Assembly: GCA_947652115.1 (NCBI GenBank)
Contig: OX393568.1
Location: forward strand, 19,382,738 to 19,446,737
Source: Blastomussa wellsi
Taxonomy: Eukaryota; Cnidaria; Anthozoa; Scleractinia; Plerogyridae
Length of the DNA stretch: 64,000 nucleotides
Direction: 5' to 3'
Part shown: piece after piece, positions 1 to 15,400 of the stretch
How the letters are laid out: each line of letters begins with the position of its first letter
Position numbering within the stretch: position 1 is the stretch's first letter
Made by a program: the position numbers and the translations under genes
The notes under the pieces: model-generated
Databases searched by the model: none
The model's input: only the letters and a program-made list of their open reading frames with translations
What the model was told of the DNA's origin: nothing

Positions 1-29
1 GGCCAGGTATGTTCACCGCAATTTGCAAC

Positions 30-255
30 ATAAGTCCCTACGATGTGTAGCCTAAGTCCCCACAATGTGCAGCCTATGTCCCCACAATGTGCAGCCTAAG
101 TCCCCACAATGTGCAGCCTATGTCCCCACAATGTGCAGCCTAAGTCCCCACAATGTGCAGCCTATGTCCCCACAATTTACAGCCCAAGTTCCCACAATGT
201 GCAGCCTAAGTCCCCACAATGTGCAGCCTAAATGCCCGCAATGTGCAGCACGTTC
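30..255. repeat. 22-bp minisatellite at the window edge
   Basis: About ten head-to-tail copies of a 22-bp unit (core CCCCACAATGTGCAGCCTA) in which an AAGT start alternates with an ATGT start. The array lies in the DYNC2H1 intron just before the first visible exon. An open frame of 67 codons runs through it only because the unit lacks stops in that frame; the translation is a repetitive Pro/Gln/Cys string with no coding character. Confidence 0.9.
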
Positions 256-412
256 CAGATATTTGTAGAGCAACAATTAACCCAAGTGAAAAGCGTTCAA
301 GTCGTCGAATATTTCTATTTTTTAAACAATAACAATTGCAACCATCTCCTATCACGTATTAATTTTTGGTAACCGGTACTTACGTGTTTGCCTTTTGTCT
401 TCTACTCTACAG

Positions 413-3400
413 GTCCACGAGCTGACCGCTGAACTGGAACAGCTTCCAAAGCGGGCTCAGTTGGCTGCCGGTTTTATCACGTACCTGAGTAGTGCCCCCG
501 AAGACGTGAGAAAGGCCATCATGTCAAAATGGTGCGACGCAGTTGGGCTCCAGGGATTTGACTTCAGAAGGTTCATGAGCACCGAAAGTGAACAACTGGG
601 ATGGAAAGCTGAGGGTTTGCCGTCCGATGACCTCTCCATGGAGAATGCACTTGTCATACTGAAGGTTTGTTCATTTGCAAGTTTATGCTCAATAGATGAA
701 ACTTGTGCTGCAAGGCGGTGAGATTTATTTTCGGGTATAATACAGCAGCTCTGAAGTTCCAAGTGGTTTTGTAGAAGTCCATTGATTGATTTTACAGATC
801 AGTCTCAGTGATATAATAAACACGCGGGAACGTGGTCCATCCTTATTTTGAACAATGATAGGGGAAATTTGTTATATTTGTTTTCTTTCTTCCTTTTCTG
901 TGTAATTCGTGATTGACTACACGCCTTATTCCAAAATGGTCGCTGATTTATGGACATACAAATTGATTTTTGAGCTTAAAAATGAGGCAAGACGGTCTAA
1001 TGGCTCTTATTTGAGTTCTCAGCGGTTTGACATACAAACGAGGCTAACGGGTCATTGTACATTGTGTTGTCCGATGTTTTGACCCTTTCGCCTCGTTCGC
1101 GTGCTGTCGTTACAAAAGAATATATTATTGCAGGCTCAACTTCAATAAGAGCTATTTGAATTCCAACAAACGAATATTAAGCTTGTAGCCATTTTGGAAT
1201 AAGGTGTATAGTATATAATTTCTAGAAGAATGATCAATAAAACGTCTTAGAAGAAGGCGTAGGGTGAATGTACTAAAACTAATGATAAAAGCCAGGAGGC
1301 AGAATTGCTGTCGTTGTTTAGATAATTGTCTTTTTATTTGTTGAGTTAATGTTGAGGCACGTTTTAACTGTTTTGGCGTTGAAGTACTTTCGATTTTTTA
1401 ATGCTGACTTTCCTTTCCCGCCTTTAGAACACGTCCAAGACCGAGAAAGTGAGAGATATATCGTTTTAACGTACTAATAGTAGTTCGCTAAATGTTATTG
1501 TACCAGAGCACCATGCGACCTTTTTTGGTGGATCCATCCTCCCGAGCAACAGAGTGGCTCAAGGCACATCTGAAAGAACAGAGACTGGAAGTCATCAACC
1601 AACAGGTACTAACCGGTAAAACCTGTTCTCATTATGCAAACATACTTTCCGCCCAATCTCGCGCCTCTTTATAGAAACGTGCTTTACAACAATCCTGCAA
1701 TAACCCTTCTGGGTTGACTGCTTATGTTATACACTTGGTCACCGTATACCTATTGTTTCTTTCCCACCGAATAAACTCAGCTGCTGTGGCAGGTTAACTA
1801 AGTACGAGAAGTATTTCCGCCACTTACCAAATGCAATTTCGTTTCGGTTTCATAACATATATTCCTTTATGACTTGGGTATCCAGTAGACAACTAAATTC
1901 GGTTTTCCCCTTTCTTTAAATAATTGTTACTTTGCCCTCTCCGAGGTTCGCCATAGCATGCAGGTTTAAATGTTCTACTAGTTTGTTTTTTATCTTTTCT
2001 TTCTTCCTTCAGGACTCAAATTTCTCCACCGCCTTGGAACTGGCCGTCCGGTTTGGCAAGACGCTTGTTATTCAGGAGATGGACGGTGTCGAACCTGTTT
2101 TGTACCCAATTCTCCGCGGAGATTTTATCAGCCAAGGTGAAGGGCGTTCACATGATCCTTTCCTCAGGTTTTGGTAGGGTGGGGCAGGGAGGGTGGTAGA
2201 GGGTGGTTCAGTTGTAGAGCTGGGACGTTTAGACAATGATCTTCAGTTGGCTCCTATATAATTATTTTTTAGTGCCCGGATCATTAAATAAAGCAATCAA
2301 TCAATCAATCAATCTTTATTTTAACACGAAATCTTATCATAAAAATGGTCTTCCTAGGAGTCGTGTAAAAAATTACAAGAATAAATTAACTATATCATCA
2401 GAATAACATCACATTAACTAACAAACTAATGAACTAACCTTCAGTAAAAACCTATGTAATAAAAATGTCTCTAATATACAGTGCACTAAAAATCATCTTT
2501 CCCAATTTGTGCTGTCCTTCCAAGTATTGGCCATCTTATAGTTTTCTTTTTTCTTGCTACTTTGTAAATTAATAAACTGGCGTTGCTCCGCTTCTTACTT
2601 ATTCAGGCCCTCGATATGTGGTGCAAATTGGCGAAAAGGTCATCGATTACAACGAGGATTTCAAGTAAGTGCTAATAGATATGCAATGGCTTCCTTTGTT
2701 CTTACCCACAAGCAAGTATTATAAGAACACGTGAAGAATATCGTGATCCTCAGTAAGATGAATATCTGTAGGCAGCAGTCCGTTGTCTTGTCACGTGGTT
2801 CTGTGGACACATGATTTGATTGGCTGAAATTTAACAAAGGGAGTCCAATCACATCTACCGTAACGGTTTTAAAACTCCTTTGTTACAAGGTAGCTTTAAG
2901 CGGCTGATGTGATTGGACTACTCTTGCACAGGCCCAGCCGGCTAAAAGGATAAAGCGGACGAGAAGGAAGTAATCGCCAGTACAATAACAATTTGAGCTT
3001 CTCGAGTAAGCACTTCAATTTCTTATATCAGTCCAGATAGCAAGTACCTTTTCTATAAGTTGAGAGTGCTTGAGAGTTGTTCAATTCTTATTGTTTAACA
3101 AGGAATGTCGCGACCACTCCAATTGTTAACACCGCAAGTTATATACGTCAAGTTTCTAAGCATTTTTTTCGTGTTTTCTAATTCTTTGAATCTCAGATTG
3201 TTTATGACCACAAGAAATCCCAATCCCGAGCTCCCCCCTGACGGATTTGCTATCATCTCGGAAGTGAACTTCACAACCACACGGGCTGGCCTGACAGGAC
3301 AGGTACGAAAAGAATGTCTTGCTTCCTGGGGTGAAGACAGTCGACAGTTAAATTTCTAGCCTCTGTACTCTTTCATATCAAATGCAGATACTTGAACCTT

Positions 3401-6400
3401 TTAGAAAATATTTGACCGCATGGTATCTACCATCTCATGCTGGATGGCAAGAGAGTGCGACATCCTCCAAAATAAACCGACTTTTAATAAAGGGGGTAAG
3501 TTTCAAAAGAAACTGTGGTGCTGCGTCGGTGGGAAGTATAGCAAGATAATTTGGTTTTATCGACTGGGTTGATAATGTGAATTGGCCATCGTAAAGAGAT
3601 TCGAGAGCTGACGTTTCGAGCGTTAGCCGATTCGCTCCGACGAAGGGCTAACGCTCGAAACGCCAGCTTTTGAATCTCTTTACGGTGGCCAATTTACAAT
3701 ATCAACCCAGTTGATAAAACCAAATTATCCGACTTTTAATAAGCCTTTCTTTTCGACTAAGGTGGTGGAGTGGAAATTGTCACAACGTTGAGCAAAGAGA
3801 TAGTTTGAAATGCCCCCTATTTAGCTTTTCGTATTCTTTTCGTTGGAGACGTAAAACTTAATCGAAAACCTGATGTCGTCAATTTTCTGTTCGGAAAGAA
3901 AAACATGCATCAGAAAGATGTATCGTTGCCAAAGCAATCTTTTTGTTGAACATCTTCTGCACTGCATATTACAATAATATGCACTTTTTTCACTCTCTAA
4001 GCTGCTGGGAATTACAATCCAACATGAGAAGCCACAGCTAGAGGTACAGAAGACTGAACTGCTGCGAAAAGAAGAAGAGTTGAAAGTACAGTTAGCCGAG
4101 CTGGAGGAATCATTGCTAGAGGTACGAACTACAGTCAACAGACAAATAATTCCTCTGTACGTTGTACAGCTTCCTTAACGTTTCTATAACATTTCAAGCA
4201 TTTATGAGTTATTGGTCATAGGTAAAAAAAAGAATTGTAGAAAATATGTGGAAATAAGTAAGGAGTGTTTATCTGTTGATCTTGATGCTTGCAGGTTCGT
4301 TCGTTTAATTGTCGACTAGCGTTTCAGTCCTCGTCCGTTCAAAACTGCATGCGTTCCTTCCGTGTAATTTAAAATAAAAAACCTTGTGGATATATGTTCC
4401 TGTATAAAAATCCCATGCGTTCATCGTATTTCTTTGTGAAGAATTCTCTCAAGGTAGATCTTTCATTTTAATAGACCATTTTACAGTTCTGTGAAATGTA
4501 ACCAGGCCTCTGCATGAAAGCGGGGTTTGGGGTGACCTTGTCATGATAAAGACCAGAAACTAGTTAGAATGAGAACATAAGGATTTGCTTATCAAAAGCA
4601 GGAGGGTTTCTATCAAAACAAGGTCACCTTCAGCCTCACTTCCATTCTAAGGCTTGGTAACTAAGCACAGAACTGTAAAATGGCCTATTGTACAAAACTG
4701 CTACGGTTTTTATGGAGGGGAGGGGTAGAATAATTTTGTACCTCATTTTCTCCTTCTCCTGTGACAGACATTGGCTAGTGCGGAAGGTAACATCTTGGAA
4801 AACAAAGTGTTGTTGGAGTCGCTGAACAAGACAAAGGCGAGCAGCATGACCATCGCTGAGTCACTGCAGGATGCACATAGAATACAGACCACTTTAGATC
4901 AGGTGAGACTCAACAGTAGCATGACAAGATGCGCGTAGAATCTTACTATACAAAAGTTGTTACTCCTTGCAATGCTACGTGCCGCAAGTTGCACGAGGAA
5001 TCTAGTACTTTGGTAACTGCCATAAAATCAATTCATGTCTCTTAGAGCCGGTCAATATGAAAAAGGTTTCTCCTGCTGACCAAGCCAAAATTTCCCCCCC
5101 CCCCCCCCCTTCCAGGCTCAGAGAGGGTGAGAAAAGCGTGTTACCTCATTGGTAGTATTTTGGTGTATTTCACGTGTTTGCTGTGTTGTTTTCACGTGAT
5201 AGGAGCGTGATGCGTACCTTCCCTTGGCTGAGAGTGGCAGTACCCTGTTCTTTGTGATCAGTGACCTGGCCAAGCTCAACAACATGTATCGCTTTAGTCT
5301 CAGCGCCTTCCTCAGACTATTCCAGCGATCACTGGAAGCGAAACAGGTAACATAGCGACAGATTTCTCCGTCCAATCCGGAGTCCCATGCACTAACCATT
5401 AGGCCACTGTACCCGGTATTACCTCCATTTAATATGTCTATCTTTACCCAATTATCTTGTTAATGATTTAAACGTTTTTTGTACGTTTTTCTCTTTAAGG
5501 AATCTGGTAGTACAGAACAAAGAATCAAAACGCTAAGAAGTGCGCTGCAGTCCCTGGTGTACGAATATGTCTGCAGGTCCCTGTTTAAGGTAAAGCCTGA
5601 GCAATTTGTCAATCGCCGCATTTGTTATGTATCTGCATTAGTCTTACGTTGTAACTGAGAGATCTCTTTTCCATCTAGGCCGACAGATTGATGTTTGCCA
5701 TACATCTGGTACATGGCATGCATCCAGAGATGTTTGAAGCAAAGGTAATGCAGTTATTTTACTCACCTCACGATTGCATTCCCTGGTTATGTTTTTTAGA
5801 CCTTGTTCCACCTTTGTAAGTATTTCATTTCCATTCGTTTCCTTGAATTCCTTTACAGTCTCTTTAATCCTTTCGAGTCTTTGCGTTACTGCCATAGATA
5901 GGCGAGAGAAAAGCGTTCATATTTTCTATTACCAACGGTAACATGGTTGATGTTGGCCAATAAATAAAATCAGGCAAAGTCGTGTGATAAATCCCGTACA
6001 AACCAAGCTTGTCCTGGATCGTATTGGGAGAAGAACTGCTGCCAGTCTTAGTTCTTAAAACAATATATAACAGGTCACAACAATGCTCCTAGCCCAAGAA
6101 AACAAAAGACGTGTTTACAACTCGCGTATGAAAATAAAGGGTGCAGAGAGGTAGTGGCTTACTGCGCTCGGTTATCGAGATATATGTCCTCAGTGCTATG
6201 GAGATTGAAGTTAGACGCCGTCAGTTGTGAGCATTGGAAAAGAGACTAAGAATTTGTCCTTGCTTCATGTGACCTGTTATTTATCACGCTGGGTGTAATC
6301 CGTTCAAGACTGAAAACTGTTAACCGAGCTGTATTTTGTCCTCAGGAATGGGAATATTTCACTGGTCTGCTGGTTTCGGAGAGCGTTTTTAAGAGACAGG

Positions 6401-9400
6401 TAGGACTCATGCTAAATAAAGGCAGCTTATTGTGTATATCATCCCATCCAGGGGGTAGTAGAAATACTCCTAGTTGCTTCATGATACTGAAACCGAGATA
6501 AGCTCCGACGGTAAGGGCCAGTGGGTTCGACGCAGACTTTACCTTTTGTGCACATATTAGTATCGAATTAATATATAGCAAAGGTTTCAATGCAGTATCC
6601 CGAGAAGAATAGCAATCTATTCGTCCAAATTCTTGAATGTACCGCGATAAACCACAACTTGACCAAAGTGAAAGCGAGTGCAGTAAAATCCAGGCTATCC
6701 ACCGAACAGCGGCTGGTAATCCAGCCTACATTGTACTTAGTCACCGTGAATGAAGTCATTTTCGGTGAAGTATAAAATTGCCTTCAAACGATGGAAAGAA
6801 ACCTTGAAACAACAGTTAACCAAGGTAGAAAAACTCCAAAGAAGCTTGAGGAAGATTTAGTAGAATGGTAGTTGACAAACGTGAAATATTTAGGCTGGAG
6901 TTTTCAAGATTAACTCTTCTTTTCCTTTCTTTCTTTCTCGATCGCGTTATTTCCTTGTCTTGTACTTATCTTTTGACAGGAATCCATGAAGAACCTCCGT
7001 GACAGTCTCCCTTCATGGATTGACTCTGATCGAGCCGCTCCTGTTGGATCGCTGAAGGTTTGTCCGTGGAACTCATATTGCTTCTATCAAGTAATCTTCA
7101 ACAATAATCTGAACTGTTGGTTAACCCAACATTCTCAATTTTCTCGGAATTAGGATGTTTTTGAGCCTTGAGTTTTCAAGCAAATTTTCACTGACTAAAC
7201 ATGTACAGTACTGCGGAACGAAAGTGTTAACCCGTGATATTTTGTTGTCATCATCATCACCATCATCATCATCATCGTCATCAATCATCATCATCATCAT
7301 GTTTCTAACGCACATTTGAACATAATCACATGGAATTTGCGCGTCATAAATGTTTGTCATCGTCGTCATCATCATCATCGTCATAATCATCATCATCATT
7401 ATCAACATCAAGAACAACAACAACAACAACAATAGCAACAACTTTATTGAATAAATATGGGTTATTGGCCAAGCATGAGGTCAAGATGGCTGGATATTGG
7501 CCAAGTTCTTTTTTTTGCGTGTTTATGGACCAAGCTTGGTCAATACAGGATTTATTGTATGGGATAAATTGTACTTGCGGGATAAAGCGCGTAATCCCGA
7601 GCGGGCAAGAGCTCCACCTTGACCGCTCGGATAGCCAATCACAGGGCGGGATTTGGTTCATCCTGTCCCGGCTCGCAGAGCTAGTCATATAATAAGGTAG
7701 AATACAATTTCACACAGAGCTTAAGGACCTTCAATTAGCTTTTGAACTGTTCTAGGCGGGCTCAAGAAAACACGAGAAAGGTTGCTTTCAAAACAAAAAG
7801 AATTAATACTGAAATCCGAGACGCACGCTAGTGTTTAGAGCGAGCCGCTTCGAGTCACAAAAGCTGTAGATGTAACTTGCCACGTTGATAGAAGTGAAAA
7901 ACAAAAGGATAAAACATTATGGCCGTTTGTCTTCACAGAACACCTTCACAAACTTGTACAAGACTCTTCAACTGGAGAGTTCAGACTTGTGGATGCCATT
8001 CCAGCGAAGTTCTCAGTGTGAACAGGACATCCCTTCATCAATAGCCAAGAAGATAAGCCTCTTCCAACAGGTTAGAACACTGGCTTTAGGGAAACCAAAA
8101 CCAGTGGACATATATCGCGAACTGATTGTCTCCCTAAGCTCGGGGTACCCTGGGCCCGATGTTTTGCTAATTAGTAGCCAGTGTTTCCGCTCCGTTTCAG
8201 TGTTGCAGTTGGATCTACCTATTCTTTGGTTGCTATTTTGATGTTGATTAAGATTAAATGATCCACTTCTTTGAATGATTAATGCGTCAGGCTTCGATCT
8301 AGACGTCCTCCGGGTCGCTTGATGTTCCTTGGTGTCGATTGAGTTATTTGGAATAAATCAATTAAAAACGTTGGTTTGTCCGGGTGTTAGTGCGCCAAGC
8401 CCACTAATTCCACGGCAGTGACTTTATTTCACAGAAATTTGAATTTGTCCTTCTGGCTTTTTCGATGATTATTTACTAGTTTCTGTTTTTTTTTAGGTGT
8501 TGATTGTCCAAGCTCTCAGGCCTGATCGTCTCCAGAGTGCGATGAGTTTGTTTGCATCAAAGGCGCTTGGCAAGTTTTACATTACTGAAAATTGTTACGT
8601 CCTTTCGAACGCGACCTAGTTAATTGACTTTTTAATCAGTTGTTTCTCAGGAACTTTCAGAAAAAGATGTTTTACTCGAAGTCTTCGAATGACTGAGCCC
8701 TCTTTCAGGCAATCATTGTTTGTGTGCCAAAAGAGTTTTCGATTTTATTGGTTCATACAGAAAGTGGAAAAACCGCGAGAATAATTGCTTTCAGGAGAAA
8801 CTGTGATCTTTCTGATTGGTCAACGCAGCAGGCTAAAATATATTTTAGCCCGCTGTTTTCTCCATTTTAGCCCCCAATAGGACAACACAAACGATCATAT
8901 AGCTGCTTAATTTTCATAGTTAAAAGTACGAAAGTAGACGGAAATTTTGTTATCGTTTCATTTTCCATCATCCCTGTGTCGTTTTATATCATCACTGTCG
9001 TCATTCATAGGAATGAAAGAACTGTCCCCTCCTGCTCTGAACCTCAAACGGCTGGTAAAAGAGACAGTTCCGGGGGAACCAATCCTGGTTGTGATCTCAC
9101 CTGGAGCAGATCCCTCTCAAGTAAGTCTGCATGTTCTTCTGTTATGTTAGAATCGTTGCAAAATGCTAGAAAAAGTCTTCTCCTCGTGTCGTGGAAAACT
9201 GTAAATTATTTCCAGACATCTTTTAGAGGATAAACCTATATACCAAGACACATGTACCCCGTTTAGTTATTTGCAATCGCCGTATCAGTTGCTTTGGCTC
9301 GTGGTTTGAATTCTTTGTTATTACTTTCAGGAATTGCAGGACACAGCTGCTGACGTCATTGGCGTGGAGAAATACCATCAGGTGCGTGACTACAATTTAG

Positions 9401-12400
9401 GCAAAGGTGCTTACTGGAAGGGTGCGTTGTTTTGGCCACGTTAAACATACAAGTCTATGTTTTGTTTTATGTTCGCACTTAAAGGGAACCTCCACTCTTG
9501 AAAAAATGACCTAAAATTGTTTGTAATAATGCCTAAATTTCAAATTTTACCGGACAAAAGAAAAATATGATTTAATAGCAACAAAAATTATCGCTGATTA
9601 TCGCTGTTAAATTTCCTGTACGCCGCCATTTTGGATTTCATGAAGTATTGTGGTTGCCGCTATTGTTATGAAGCACAGCATCTTTTGTGTGAAACAATAG
9701 GGCAGCCACAACACGTCATCAAATCCAAAATGGCGGTGCGGGGGAATATTTAAAAGCGATAATATTGTCCATTTTTTGTTGCTATTAAATGATATTTCTC
9801 GCTTATCCGGCCAAATTTGAAATTCGTTTACTATTTCAAACAAGTCAATGTCAGCTTATCGAAAGAGTGGAGGTTCTCTTTAAAGGACCTCTTTTTTTCA
9901 TGGAAAACAGTCTTTTGTCTCTTTTCCATTCTACTTTTTCATAAGAGATATTTGTACATACGGGAGGGGTAACATTACTATGCATTTGCCATGTTTTTGC
10001 TAGAATTGATTCAAGATAAAGTAGAAAGTAACCTTAAACTGATTCGAAATGGAAGGGTGGTTCCCTTTTAGTGCGGTTGGTTTCAGATAGAGCGGTTGCA
10101 GTTCAAGGCTGATCAGGTCTTAGGTTGCTTGGTGTTTGTGTGCAACCCATTTTATGTGTATATGTGTGTGTTTAGGTTGCCATGGGTCAAGGGCAAGCAG
10201 ACATAGCTCTTCAGCTTCTTCATGACTGCGGCAGGAATGGCGAGTGGCTGTGCTTAAAGAATCTTCATCTTGTCACCGCCTGGCTTCCTGTCCTCGAGAA
10301 AGTGAGTAATGTCTCACATAGTTAACTGAGTCGTCCTTTTTCGCTCCTTTTCACTGTTTAATAAAGTATATTCGGCTTAACCGTCACAGGTTAATTGGAC
10401 GGCTTTACTTTCAATTTTCCCAGGAACTCAATTCTCTGGAACCTCACGAGAATTTCCGTCTATGGCTGACAGCCGAGAGTCATCCCAAGTTTCCAACAAT
10501 TCTGCTGCAGTCTAGTCTGAAAGTCACATACGAGGTTTGTCGTTTGTTCACGTTTGTTCAGTTTTGAACTTAATTTACATTTGATACTTAGTTAATTATT
10601 ATCGTAGACTTAAAGAGCATTCATATAATGTACTTCATTAGATTCGGAATGTAAATAGACATTTTGTTAGTCTGAGTAGCTACGTTCCTGTTGAGATGAT
10701 TCGTGCCATTTTCCGCGCGGCCAAATGTTCGTTCACTAAGTCATGAACCCGAATTTTTAACTAGAAAAACCCCAAACAGTGATCATGGCGAACAGCCGGG
10801 TATTACCTACGCAACATTGTGTACTTTTACTCCGTCCCTGAGCAAATTGGTAGAACAATTGATACACTTTGGGGCGTTTTTAAAGGAATCTATTAACTTA
10901 TTATATTTTGAACTCTTTTGTCAGGCACCACCTGGAATAAAGAAAAACCTTCAACGAACGTACGACTCGTGGAGCCCGCAGTTTATCAGCCGCGGTAACT
11001 CATCCATCAGAGCGCAGGCGCTGTTTGTGTTAGCATGGTTCCATGCCATAGTACAGGAGCGGAGGAACTATATTCCACAGGTTTACAGCATATCTGAAAA
11101 TATTTGAAAAACAAAGCAGGTAGTCATTGCGGTCAAGGAACATCTTTAGAGCTGAGAATTTAATGGCTTTTCTTGTCCTTTTAGGGCTGGACAAAGTTCT
11201 ACGAGTTTGCATTTGGTGATTTGCGTGCGGGAGCTGATATTATCGATAGACTTTGCACGGCAGCTGGTAAGTAAGCTGTAAACGCCCCCAAACAACGTTT
11301 AAATTCCCTGTATCTTTGTAAGAAGGTGCGATCAACACATGATGGGAAGGGTTCTCGCCTAGTATCCAATCTGTCCCTTGCCCAGAAGCACACATGCGAC
11401 GTACCTTCGCGTACGGGCAGAGGCCAGGAGATTAAATTCCACTTTCAGTTCAGTTAAAAAGGCCAGAATTTTTTAAGTTTGTTTCCTAGCCATGTAGCTC
11501 CGTAGCCGCGTAGTCAAGTAGCCACTTAGCCTCCTAGCCGTGTAGCTCCGTACCCGCAAAGCCACAGATTCTAGATTTGTTTTGGAGTGACAGGGTATTC
11601 TGCAGTTAAGCCGGCTATTTGCTCGCGTTTGATCGTCTGAAAATATATATAGCGTATTCAGTCAGTCCCTTGGAATTCAATGAACAACGGACATGGCGGC
11701 CATGCTGGTGTGCGAAGCAAAAGAAGGTTTTTAAATTTCTTTTGTAAAGGTACAACAATAGGGCGGCCATGGTGTTAAAAGAATACTCTCCATACTTTTA
11801 ACAAGTGACAAATGATTTTTTTTTATTTGCGTAATTACCACAAAATGTAAAACTAATTTCATACACAGGTTCGGGGCCTGTTCGATGGAAGTTTGTACAC
11901 GGTTTATTCGAGAACGCCATATATGGTGGTCGTATTGACAACACTTTTGACGCTAAAGTCCTTCAGTCTTACTTGCTGCAGTATTTTGAACAAGCTGTTT
12001 TCCCAGGACAGGTGAGTTAGTTATGTATGCTGTTTAAGGTTATTTGGGGTTGGGGTGAAAAGAAAGATGGAAAGAACGATTTTAATAGGTAGAGTTAGCG
12101 AAGCATTGCGTGAGTGTCACGGCACCTGTGAGAATAAGAGCAATAATAATAACGCCACGCCGTGTAGGATTCTGGCTTGCGTTCAACGAGTTATAACCCG
12201 GTTTGAAAATACACGACTTAATAAAAGATTGTCACTTGAAAGAGTGGAGTTCAGGTCCCCCATATCCCTTGACTGGATACGACATTCTATCTTTTTCTAG
12301 CAAAAGAACACAGCTAGTAATTTTCTATGTATGTTTTGCAGGGAGGAAGCCGGTCTGCGAGGCCAAAGAAAGTGATTCCTAACGTGAATCTACCTACATC

Positions 12401-15400
12401 TTGTCATCACAGGGTAAGCAACAACAATAGTTTATTTCGGTATTCCCAATATACGGGTATATGTTGTAATAATATACATGAAAAAATTACTCGGTTCTGA
12501 TTGGCTGAGAGCAGTGCAGTTCATGTGTAACACCAGTGCAAATTATTGATTATCGTTGCAAATGTTTTAAAAGAACCGCGCAATCCGCGTCAATCCGCAT
12601 CGCTTCCTGTCTGCAATGAGATCTTCCGGCACTTCCTCCAGGCGAAGTTTTTCATGTTTATATAACTTGTGAGTTCAGCTTTTTGGAAAACTCACTCGTG
12701 TAAATTACTTCCAAATTGAACTCGAAACCGGCGAGGATTTTGGCTTGGCTTCAAACGTCCCTACGGGCTATCAAGAACGAAAGGGCTATTCACTTTTGCT
12801 TGATGTGACATTTTGAGCCGGAACGATAGACCGTTTCTTGATACGACCGTATGATTACCTATACTTACCTACAAATAACAGAATATAGTATAATTGTATA
12901 GTTGTATAAGAGTTTAGTAATAATATTCATGTGACCGACTTGGTGGTGGGCACATGCAAAGGACTTGGTAATTAGCTTCTCTACTAGTACCGTTGCTGTC
13001 AGTGTCCCTAAAGAACATATTTTTTTTTTGTCGGAGTAACTAAGAACATTTGCTGTGAATAACAATACAATACTTTATTTATTTAACTTGGAACATACGC
13101 TTAGCTGTATGGTTTCGTTTGGAAAATACTACACCAGCTACTTTACAGATATGCCACGAAAAATAAATTTAAATGTACTTATTACAGGCATACTAGGTTA
13201 TAACAACATCTGCCCATGTGGGAACTTGTGCGTGTCAAGAAATGCTATAAGTATTTAGCATAGTCGCCACATGTGTCAAATACTTGAGTTGGCAGTTCAG
13301 TTGTACTGCAGCCTTCGTTAACCACTCTTTCGTTTCCCTGTAAGTGTTCAAAACATGGGTGTACCTAATATAGGAGCTATTTGTTTATTTATCTTTAGGA
13401 TTACGTGGAGATCATTAACTCCCTTCCCGACGATGATAAGCCGTCTTTCTTTGGATTGCCAGCGAACATTGAGCGTTCGTCACAGAGAATCATCAGCTCC
13501 CAAGTAAGTTTCACGCACAACTAACGTAACTCTCCTTTAACCTACAAAGTAACTGTCCTATAACGTAACTCTGTTATAACGTAACTGACCTATAAAGTAA
13601 CTCTCCTATAACGTAACTCTGCTATAACGTAACTGTCCTATAACGTTACTCTCCTATAACGTAACTCTCCTATAACGTAACTCTGCTATAACGTAACTGT
13701 CCTATAACGTTACTCTCCTATAACGTAACTGTCCTATAACGTAACTCTGCTATAACGTAACTGTCCTATAACGTAACTCTGCTATAACGTAACTCTCCTA
13801 TAGCGTTACTCTCCTATAACGTAACTCTGCTATAACGTAACTCTGCTATAACGTAACTGTCCTATAACGTAACTCTGCTATAACGTAACTGTCCTATAAC
13901 GTAACTCTGCTATAACGTAACTCTCCTATAACGTAACGCTCCTATAACGTAACTCTCCTATAACGTAACTGACCTATAAAGTAACTCTCCTATAACGTAA
14001 CTCTGCTATAACGTAACTGTCCTATAACGTTACTCTCCTATAACGTAACTCTCCTATAACGTAACTCTGCTATAACGTAACTGTCCTATAACGTTACTCT
14101 CCTATAACGTAACTGTCCTATAACGTAACTCTGCTATAACGTAACTGTCCTATAACGTAACTCTGCTATAACGTAACTCTCCTATAGCGTTACTCTCCTA
14201 TAACGTAACTCTGCTATAACGTAACTCTGCTATAACGTAACTGTCCTATAACGTAACTCTGCTATAACGTAACTGTCCTATAACGTAACTCTGCTATAAC
14301 GTAACTCTCCTATAACGTAACGCTCCTATAACGTAACTCTCCTATAACGTAACTCTGCTATAACGTAACTCTGATATAACGTAACTGTCCTATAACGTAA
14401 TTGTGCCATAACGTAACTCTGATATAACGTAACTCTGCTATAACGTAACTCTGATATAACGTAACTGTCCAATAACGTAATTGTGCTATAATGTAACTCT
14501 GATATAACGTAACTGTCCTATAACGTAATTGTGCTATAACGTGACTCTCCTATAACATAACTCTGATAAACATAACACTGATATAACGTAACTGTCCAAT
14601 AACGTAATTGTGCTATAATGTAACTCTGATATAACGTAACTCTGCTATAACATAACTCTGATAAACATAACTCTGATATAACGTAACTCTGCTATAACGT
14701 AACTATGCTATAACATAATTCTCCGATAAAGTAACTCTCCCGTAGCACTTAACTTAGTTCCAAGTACTACATTTGCTGTGATCTTGTTTGTTTTTAGGTG
14801 ATTAGCCAGCTCAAAGTACTTATGCGCTCTGATCTTGAAGCGAGCAAGTTTGACAAGGAAAAGTGGTCCACCGAGCTGTCTCCTATCTTGAACTTATGGA
14901 AGAAACTCAACCAGGTAGATTTGTTTTGCGTTGCTAGTGTGAGCGCTTAATTCATTTATCCAAATGATAACGCCTTAAGTAGTTCCATGAAGTTCGGAGC
15001 AGAACTAGAAATCTGATATATCGAAAAAGGCGTATAAGATGGAGGTATGTTATATGAACGACCTTGTTTGCGGCTGGGTTTCTGTTGTTTGATGTAAGGT
15101 GGCGTGACATTATAAACGTGTCTTGTGTTACTTTGTCGACCTTTTCTTGCCTAGGGATCCCAGCTGATCCAGATGAAAATCTCAGCCCCGATGGAGACTG
15201 GCGAAGAATCTCCAGTGACGTCATTCGTACAGCTTGAAAGATACAACGCCATCCGACTGGTGCAAATCGTGCACGCGTCCCTCTCCTCCCTTAGCAAGGT
15301 CATACGGGGAACTGCATTGTTGGATGCTGAGGTCCAGGCCCTCGCAGGCGCGTTACTTAAACAAGAGGTGAGTCACGTGAAGAAGTGTTAATTTTATAAA

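Noticed and set aside
7121..7441. Asp-rich and Met-rich ORFs on the minus strand
   Set aside because: Translations of a CAT/ATC microsatellite in an intron.
13520..14745. CRISPR-like regular repeat array
   Set aside because: The units are directly adjacent with no spacers, and the sequence is animal nuclear DNA. It is a satellite.
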